Shown here piece after piece: positions 6,671-7,974 of a stretch of DNA of 7,974 nucleotides; within the stretch, counting starts at the first letter, position 1, and every line of letters begins with the position of its first letter. Origin of the DNA: an uncultured Atopobium sp. (GTDB taxonomy: Bacteria; Actinomycetota; Coriobacteriia; Coriobacteriales; Atopobiaceae). The stretch is from positions 1 through 7,974 of the forward strand of contig CALBBS010000076.1 of assembly GCA_937926845.1 (NCBI GenBank), given 5' to 3'. The position numbers and the translations under genes were made by a program. The notes below the pieces were generated by a model. It was not told where the DNA came from. It did no database searches and worked only from the letters and a program-made list of their open reading frames with translations.

Positions 6671-6922
6671 TTAGCCAATAGTGCCAACGGGGAATGTCAA
6701 AGCCATCACAATAGCGCAAACCATAAAGATGGTTGTAGTGATGATGGTAAGGCGATCAAGGTTCTTCTCCATAATGCCTGAACCAGCGCTTGCGTTATAC
6801 ATAGATGCAGCAATCATGTCAGAAACGCCGGTGCCCTTTCCGGAGTGCGCCAAAACAAGCAGCACCGTCAAAATGCCAGAAAGTACAAACAGCACTAAAA
6901 GAATTGTATTCAGAACGCCCAC
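6671..6922 (-). CDS. secG: Preprotein translocase subunit SecG
   Basis: This 83-residue membrane protein is the small accessory subunit of the SecYEG channel. It has two hydrophobic helices (about 4-24 and 57-77) separated by a glycine- and serine-rich cytoplasmic loop. The loop contains HSGKGTGVSD (26-35), and AGSGIMEKNLDRLT leads into the second helix; both are typical SecG features. The length fits the family (about 70-110). The start codon is GTG, preceded by a purine-rich SD, AAGAGGGGGA (6928-6937). It follows tpiA after about 174 nt containing a strong hairpin, so it may use its own promoter or read-through; I could not identify a convincing promoter. The pgk-tpiA-secG order is common in bacteria and supports the call. 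Confidence 0.93.
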   Translation of the reverse strand: MGVLNTILLVLFVLSGILTVLLVLAHSGKGTGVSDMIAASMYNASAGSGIMEKNLDRLTIITTTIFMVCAIVMALTFPVGTIG

Positions 6923-6937
6923 GAGGTTCCCCCTCTT

Positions 6938-6956
6938 GCTGGCGAGAAGACCCAGC
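6938..6956 (-). other. Small hairpin abutting the secG ribosome-binding site
   Basis: GCTGG (6938-6942) and CCAGC (6952-6956) form a 5-bp stem with a 9-nt loop directly next to the secG SD (6928-6937). It does not sequester the SD as drawn. It may simply be chance, or it may stabilise the 5' end of the secG message. Confidence 0.25.
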
Positions 6957-6974
6957 CCTAGTTATTTTTACGTA

Positions 6975-7023
6975 CAAGAGAAAAGAATAGCACACGCCAC
7001 TCCCCTTTGGGAATGACGTGTGC
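6975..7023 (-). terminator. Hairpin and T-rich tract after tpiA (terminator or attenuator before secG)
   Basis: The arms 6990-7004 and 7009-7023 form a 15-bp stem around a 4-nt loop. In the minus-strand RNA all 15 positions pair, including two G-U wobbles. On the plus strand those two positions are C-A mismatches, so the element is built for the minus-strand transcript. It is followed on that strand by TATTCTTTTCTCTT. It lies about 73 nt after the tpiA stop. It may terminate the glycolytic transcript or reduce expression of secG. Confidence 0.75.
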
Positions 7024-7096
7024 CAAGTTGCAAAACAAACAAGAACTTAACAAATGAGCCAAGCGCCTCACCGGTGGTAAGGAACTTTGTCAGAGT

Positions 7097-7864
7097 TTAG
7101 TTCATTGCGCTCTTTACCATTGCAACGAAGGAATCAGCCTTGAGAGATGCACCGCCAACAAGTGCGCCGTCGACGTCCTCTTTCTCGAGGAAGCCACCAA
7201 CGTTCTCTGGCTTAGCAGAACCACCGTAAAGAATACGGATACCGTCTGCAATTTCTGCGCCAAAGATCTCTACCAGGGTCTTACGGATTGCACCGCAGAC
7301 TTCCTGGGCGTCGTCAGCAGTTGCAGTCATACCAGTACCAATTGCCCAGATTGGCTCGTAGGCAATGACGTACTTAGAAGGATCTGTAATCTCTAGACCC
7401 TTGGTATCTGCCTTAATCTGGTCAACAACAAACTGAACGTGAGTGCCGGCGTTACGGACCTCAAGAGACTCGCCGCAGCAAGAAATAGGAACGATGTCAT
7501 GAGCCATCAGTGCCTTTGCCTTGCGGTTAATGTCCTCGTCGGTCTCGCCAAAGTAGCCACGACGCTCGGAGTGACCAATGATGCAGTAAGTTGCACCAAC
7601 AGAGGTGAGCATTGCTGGAGAGGTCTCACCAGTAAATGCACCAGACTCCTCCCAATACACATTCTGTGCAGAGAGAGCAACAGAAGAGTTGGCCTGGGTA
7701 AGAACCTCAGAGACACCCTTAAGGTCTACAAGAGGTGGAGCAATAACAACATCAACGTTTCCGGTACCAGAAGCAAGCTGATCAACAATTCCCTGAGCAA
7801 GCTCAACGCCCTCAGCGAAAGTCTTATTCATCTTCCAGTTACCTGCGATCATACGATTACGCAT
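7097..7864 (-). CDS. tpiA: Triosephosphate isomerase
   Basis: This 255-residue cytosolic glycolytic enzyme interconverts dihydroxyacetone phosphate and glyceraldehyde 3-phosphate. It is a single TIM barrel of normal family length. N9 and K11 are in AGNWKMN, the catalytic electrophile H98 is in IIGHSERR, and the catalytic base E170 is in AYEPIWAIGTG, which also includes the flexible loop 6. Phosphate-binding elements are YGGS (213-216) and GALVGG (233-238). The conserved cysteine before the GE pair is doubled here (CCGES, 129-133). The start at 7864 was chosen because TIM proteins begin a few residues before AGNWKMN and GGAGG (7874-7878) precedes it. An ATG 39 nt upstream would add a non-homologous 13-residue extension inside pgk. 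The gene overlaps the end of pgk by 8 nt, indicating cotranscription and coupled translation. Confidence 0.98.
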   Translation of the reverse strand: MRNRMIAGNWKMNKTFAEGVELAQGIVDQLASGTGNVDVVIAPPLVDLKGVSEVLTQANSSVALSAQNVYWEESGAFTGETSPAMLTSVGATYCIIGHSERRGYFGETDEDINRKAKALMAHDIVPISCCGESLEVRNAGTHVQFVVDQIKADTKGLEITDPSKYVIAYEPIWAIGTGMTATADDAQEVCGAIRKTLVEIFGAEIADGIRILYGGSAKPENVGGFLEKEDVDGALVGGASLKADSFVAMVKSAMN

Positions 7865-7974
7865 CGAGAAGCGCCTCCACTCCTGGAAGTGCCTTACCCT
7901 CAACGAGCTCCATGGAAGCGCCGCCGCCCGTGGAAATCCAGCTCATCTTGTCAGCAAGGTGGAACTTGTTAACT
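7857..7974 (-). CDS. pgk: Phosphoglycerate kinase, C-terminal end only (cut by the window edge)
   Basis: The reading frame entering from 7973 encodes 38 residues and then TAA at 7857-7859. It includes the highly conserved ISTGGGASMELVEGKALPGV segment, whose STGGGA motif is part of the nucleotide-binding C-terminal domain of phosphoglycerate kinase. The enzyme transfers phosphate from 1,3-bisphosphoglycerate to ADP in glycolysis. The fragment ends in ALLDA, as expected for the family. The rest of the gene lies outside the window. Its stop codon lies inside the start of tpiA (8-nt overlap), and its last codons hold the tpiA SD. Confidence 0.93.
   Translation of the reverse strand, partial: VNKFHLADKMSWISTGGGASMELVEGKALPGVEALLDA

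Noticed and set aside
6480..6719. Minus-strand open frame of 79 codons between secG and the opp promoter
   Set aside because: It begins inside secG, runs through the secG terminator and has no SD; the composition is that of random AT-rich DNA.
1..7974. Search for CRISPR arrays, insertion sequences, attachment sites, phage or defence genes
   Set aside because: No regularly spaced repeats, transposase or integrase motifs, or duplicated tRNA ends were seen. The tRNA-Leu gene is a possible integration site in principle, but only 11 nt beyond its 3' end are in the window.

Overview
The window reads as an ordinary chromosomal segment of a moderate-GC (mid-40s % by eye, not counted) Gram-positive bacterium. 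My best guess is the Actinomycetota, probably a host-associated Coriobacteriia/Atopobiaceae-type organism. This is an inference from the Tat-type lipoprotein signal on the peptide-binding protein, the fused two-domain peptide-transporter ATPase, the style of SecG and the Pgk C-terminus. No 16S rRNA or other decisive marker is present. Every gene lies on the minus strand, so the biological reading order runs from position 7974 down to 1.

Reading in that direction, the window opens with the last 38 codons of phosphoglycerate kinase (pgk). Its stop codon overlaps the start of triosephosphate isomerase (tpiA, 7097-7864) by 8 nt. A long terminator-like hairpin (6990-7023) follows, then the small translocase subunit gene secG (6671-6922) and a strong terminator (6611-6644). 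This is the common pgk-tpiA-secG glycolysis/secretion block.

A gene-free stretch of about 360 nt (6247-6610) holds the predicted control region of the next operon. It contains an extended -10 promoter at 6356-6385, one palindrome inside its spacer, a second palindrome just upstream of the -35, and a perfect 8-bp stem-loop in the mRNA leader shortly before the first gene.

The operon encodes an Opp/Dpp-type oligopeptide ABC importer: permeases OppB (5254-6246) and OppC (4176-5243) and a fused OppD-OppF ATPase (2143-4176). The genes are spaced 10 nt apart or overlap by 1 nt, and the operon is closed by a perfect 12-bp-stem terminator (2088-2121). The matching substrate-binding lipoprotein OppA (208-1971) lies immediately beyond that terminator and must rely on its own promoter or on read-through. 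This would allow it to be made in excess over the membrane complex. OppA captures peptides outside the membrane, OppB/OppC form the channel, and the fused ATPase drives import. A tRNA-Leu(GAG) gene with an encoded CCA end (12-101) closes the window.

I found no mobile element, CRISPR array, toxin-antitoxin pair, phage gene or convincing unknown protein. The least ordinary signals are regulatory: the palindromes and leader hairpin upstream of oppB, and a tpiA/secG hairpin that is fully paired only in the minus-strand RNA. I see no evidence for a previously undescribed system.
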